From DAIQON01 sp036787835 (lineage in GTDB: Bacteria; Patescibacteriota; Saccharimonadia; Saccharimonadales; UBA4665): a stretch of 64,000 nucleotides of DNA. The notes beneath the pieces are model-generated. The model worked only from the letters and a program-made list of their open reading frames with translations. It had not been told where the DNA came from and made no database searches. How positions within the stretch are numbered: position 1 is the stretch's first letter; every line of letters begins with the position of its first letter. Below are positions 61,880-64,000 of this stretch, piece by piece. The stretch is taken from NCBI GenBank assembly GCA_036787835.1, contig DAIQON010000002.1, positions 1 through 64,000 on the forward strand. Direction: 5' to 3'. The position numbers and the translations under genes were made by a program.

Positions 61880-62764
61880 CTAAAGCTTCAAGAGTAAGTA
61901 TACTCCAAATATACCGCCAAGAAAAATAATTAAACCGGCAATAACTGTCTGGGTTAAACTCCTTATAATTGACTTTTTGGATAGTGGATTTCGACCGACC
62001 GCGATCATGCCGCTTCGGACCCCACTATAGATCATGCTGGCAGTCAAAAAACTAGCCACCAGAATGATCGTAAAACTGATGTAAATTCTAGCCGCACTGA
62101 CTGGCTTAGTGGCTATAGCGGTAGCCGCCTTAGATAAAAAGCTCGGTACATAGTCATTCGATTTAATAGCTAGAGGATTACTGGCAATAGCCAGGTCAAC
62201 AGGGATCATTCCTAGAGATACTTGAACTGATTTACCGAGCGTATTGGTAATACTTGCAGTGCCTAGTGTATTAGAATTGCCAGTAAATGGGAGGGCAGCT
62301 TTGCCGATTATTTCTGATTGTCCGCCATCTGCTTTCATTGCTACGCCGTTAATGGCGGATATGGATACATAGTCACCGGTTATAATTGGTCCATTTTGGT
62401 CACTGACCAAGACATTAACACGCCCAGATGTAGCCACAAATATCTGCTGTTTGGATACACTTTGAGGGGTAAGAGCAAAAGATGATGAATTTTGCTGAAC
62501 AGCAACTCCAAGCAAGTTAGTTAGGCGATTCATCGGTAGTGCCTCGACGGTATTCTGCACCCCTGGTTTGAGTCGCACTAACATACCTATATCGACGGTG
62601 GAGTCAGCATTATAGCTTTGGGTTACCGATTGACTCTGTTGGCCTGAGTTTGATGAATTATTCTTGGATGAACCAGCCGCTACAACATGCGTATTAAAGC
62701 CCATGGCCACTAAGGCGACCAGAGCAATCAGAGATAGGACTTTATTTATTTTTGTTTTTGACAT
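61880..62764 (-). CDS. Exported protein with c-subunit-like membrane hairpin, in the atpB/atpE position
   Basis: The 294-residue protein has a signal peptide (core 10-28, cleavage near VVA), an external domain (about 35-215) with the segment SGRVNVLVSDQNGPIITGDY and GVAMKADGGQSEIIGKAA, a pattern I know from tail-fibre-like and CPR surface proteins, and a C-terminal pair of membrane helices (about 227-248 and 272-292). The linking loop RSGMIAVGRNPLSKKS is basic, so it should be cytoplasmic. This topology, and the GRNP motif in the loop, recall the c subunit of F0 (loop motif R-Q/N-P). Neither helix has Asp or Glu, so it cannot carry the usual proton site. It precedes atpF by 57 nt on the same strand. 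Confidence 0.7.
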   Translation of the reverse strand: MSKTKINKVLSLIALVALVAMGFNTHVVAAGSSKNNSSNSGQQSQSVTQSYNADSTVDIGMLVRLKPGVQNTVEALPMNRLTNLLGVAVQQNSSSFALTPQSVSKQQIFVATSGRVNVLVSDQNGPIITGDYVSISAINGVAMKADGGQSEIIGKAALPFTGNSNTLGTASITNTLGKSVQVSLGMIPVDLAIASNPLAIKSNDYVPSFLSKAATAIATKPVSAARIYISFTIILVASFLTASMIYSGVRSGMIAVGRNPLSKKSIIRSLTQTVIAGLIIFLGGIFGVYLLLKL

Positions 62765-62810
62765 TACCCAACTTTATTATACCTGAGTAGTGCAATAGTT
62801 AAGTTAGCTT

Positions 62811-64000
62811 CTAGGGTGGGGCGTCCAGACTAGTAATTCTGTCGTTGGTAAAAGTCTGTCCCAATCTTAACCTGTTGCCGGTAGCAGGATGATAGTACAG
62901 ATTCATAGCGCTTACATTGGTGTGTGAGTTACCAGAAGAAGAATTATCCGGAAAAGCAAAGGCACTCGAATCATCGATTAGTAGCGAAACCCACTCATAT
63001 TGAGCCAGGTTGGTGGTATTCGAGCAATTGTCGGTGGAAAGCGTGGTTAGTGTTTTAGAACCAATTATTATTGGCGCTTGGTTCAAATTATTGAATGTAG
63101 CACAAGAAGTCGTGGCGAATTTATAGCCTAAGCCGATTCCGCCCGTACCTGGGGAGTTAATTGGAGCAGCATTACTACCAGCCAACGTAGCTTCAATCGG
63201 TGTAACATTCCGCTCCATATTTGCTAGATAAGAATATAGAGCAGTGTGGGGCTGTGATCCGAGTCCTATAGAATAAATGTTTGAATAGTAGGTCGTACCA
63301 TCATCTCCACCGATGTAATAGGCATAGCCATTGTAGGTGGCGGTAGATATGTAGCCGTAAGCTGCACTACTATTTATATCTCCAACTAGTGAAAAGGTGC
63401 CGGTTGACCCATTAGAGTTAATTGGCGCCGCCCAGATGCTATTACAATAAATTGATGAAGTTGCTGTTGTGTCACAATTATCTCCATTTGTGCTTGAGCC
63501 TTGCTCACCACCTTGGAAGTAAAGATATCCGTTATAAGCGTAGAGGCTGCCAGATACACCGCCCATTTGATATAACCCGTCTGGATTCACACCGCTTGAC
63601 CAATTAATAGTTGTGCCTGAAATAGTGCCGGTATATAGAAGATTACTTGATGAGCCGTAGTATTCGTAAATATTATTACCATAAACAGTTGCTGCGTTAG
63701 TTTCTGCGTTAGTGGTCTGGACGTTCAAAGGTGGTTGAGTAATCGTAGCTTCACTACCTAAAGTTCCATTGGAATTTAGGTTTACAGCGTAATTGTTCGG
63801 GCAGGCTGGGTTGCCAATGGGGACTACAGTATATGATGATACCTTAAACACATAGCAACTCCCAGAAATAAGGGTAAACAGTTTGTTGTTATATATGAAC
63901 GTATAGGGGTCTGTAAAGCCCGTTATAGAAGAAGTAAAACATCCAAAGGGGCAGTAAGTTTGTACGCCAAAGTTATATGGATCCGATGTACTACCTCCAG
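62811..64000 (-). CDS. Kelch-like beta-rich surface protein, 5' end cut by window edge
   Basis: The frame runs open through the window edge (a GTG at 63851 is internal, not a start), so at least 396 residues are coded and the N-terminus is missing. Repeats such as GNNIYEYYGSSSNLLY, YNGYLYFQGG and YNGYAYYIGGDD are spaced about 50 residues apart, the pattern of Kelch or similar beta-propeller blades. It ends with TAG 47 nt before the start of the 294-residue protein of the ATPase operon, same strand, so co-transcription is possible. Confidence 0.7.
   Translation of the reverse strand, partial: GGSTSDPYNFGVQTYCPFGCFTSSITGFTDPYTFIYNNKLFTLISGSCYVFKVSSYTVVPIGNPACPNNYAVNLNSNGTLGSEATITQPPLNVQTTNAETNAATVYGNNIYEYYGSSSNLLYTGTISGTTINWSSGVNPDGLYQMGGVSGSLYAYNGYLYFQGGEQGSSTNGDNCDTTATSSIYCNSIWAAPINSNGSTGTFSLVGDINSSAAYGYISTATYNGYAYYIGGDDGTTYYSNIYSIGLGSQPHTALYSYLANMERNVTPIEATLAGSNAAPINSPGTGGIGLGYKFATTSCATFNNLNQAPIIIGSKTLTTLSTDNCSNTTNLAQYEWVSLLIDDSSAFAFPDNSSSGNSHTNVSAMNLYYHPATGNRLRLGQTFTNDRITSLDAPP

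Noticed and set aside
1..64000. CRISPR arrays, insertion sequences, rRNA genes
   Set aside because: No regularly spaced repeats, transposase genes or rRNA segments were seen.

Overview
The window reads as a chromosomal segment of a Candidate Phyla Radiation bacterium, most likely a Candidatus Saccharibacteria (TM7) relative. This is inferred from gene style, not from a marker-gene match: compact housekeeping genes with 4-20 nt overlaps, an alanyl-tRNA synthetase and a UvrC shorter than usual, NAD made by salvage rather than de novo, and many secreted or membrane-anchored surface proteins without homologues I can name. TGA acts as a stop (pncA ends in TGA overlapping the pncB ATG) and TGG codes Trp, so the standard bacterial code applies. 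There are three tRNA genes, no rRNA and no CRISPR array.

Layout. 1-5.0 kb: an accessory-looking stretch with an edge-truncated FAD oxidoreductase, a TGA-interrupted gene, a wall/membrane-anchored surface protein and small orphan genes, ending exactly at the 3' end of tRNA-Val. 5.2-10 kb: tRNA-Leu(GAG), a membrane-anchored M14-type peptidase with an altered zinc site, and a GlcD-like FAD oxidase. 10-11.6 kb: a fused PurE-PurC enzyme and tRNA-Leu(CAG). 11.7-17.9 kb: an NAD salvage and turnover cluster (nadD, nadE, nrtR, pncA, pncB, NUDT9-like ADP-ribose hydrolase) with two matching 21-bp operator candidates for the local NrtR regulator. 17.9-35 kb: housekeeping genes (peptide-binding protein, secG, pepP, uvrC, trhO, ABC exporter, L25, DedA, uvrA, exonuclease I, obg). 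35-46 kb: a LysM-CHAP wall hydrolase, an MFS exporter, a RelE/RHH toxin-antitoxin pair, mltG, ruvX, a FtsA/PilM-like ATPase with a membrane partner, alaS and mnmA. 46-55.4 kb: a run of secreted surface proteins on the minus strand, including three related beta-rich proteins and a 1008-residue protein with a freshly duplicated repeat. 56.5-62.8 kb: an F1-type ATPase operon. 62.8-64 kb: another surface protein running off the edge.

Most interesting is the ATPase operon. Its genes follow the canonical F-H-A-G-D-C order, with intact catalytic P-loop, catalytic Glu and Arg finger, but every subunit is divergent and no a (atpB) or c (atpE) gene is present. The place of a and c is taken by one 294-residue protein: signal peptide, extracytoplasmic domain, then two membrane helices joined by a basic GRNP loop. 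The hairpin resembles an F0 c subunit in layout but has no acidic residue in either helix. This could be an F1-like ATPase coupled to a non-canonical membrane module, in the midst of surface-protein genes. That is a hypothesis; the decisive test is whether a complete canonical F1F0 operon exists elsewhere in the same genome.
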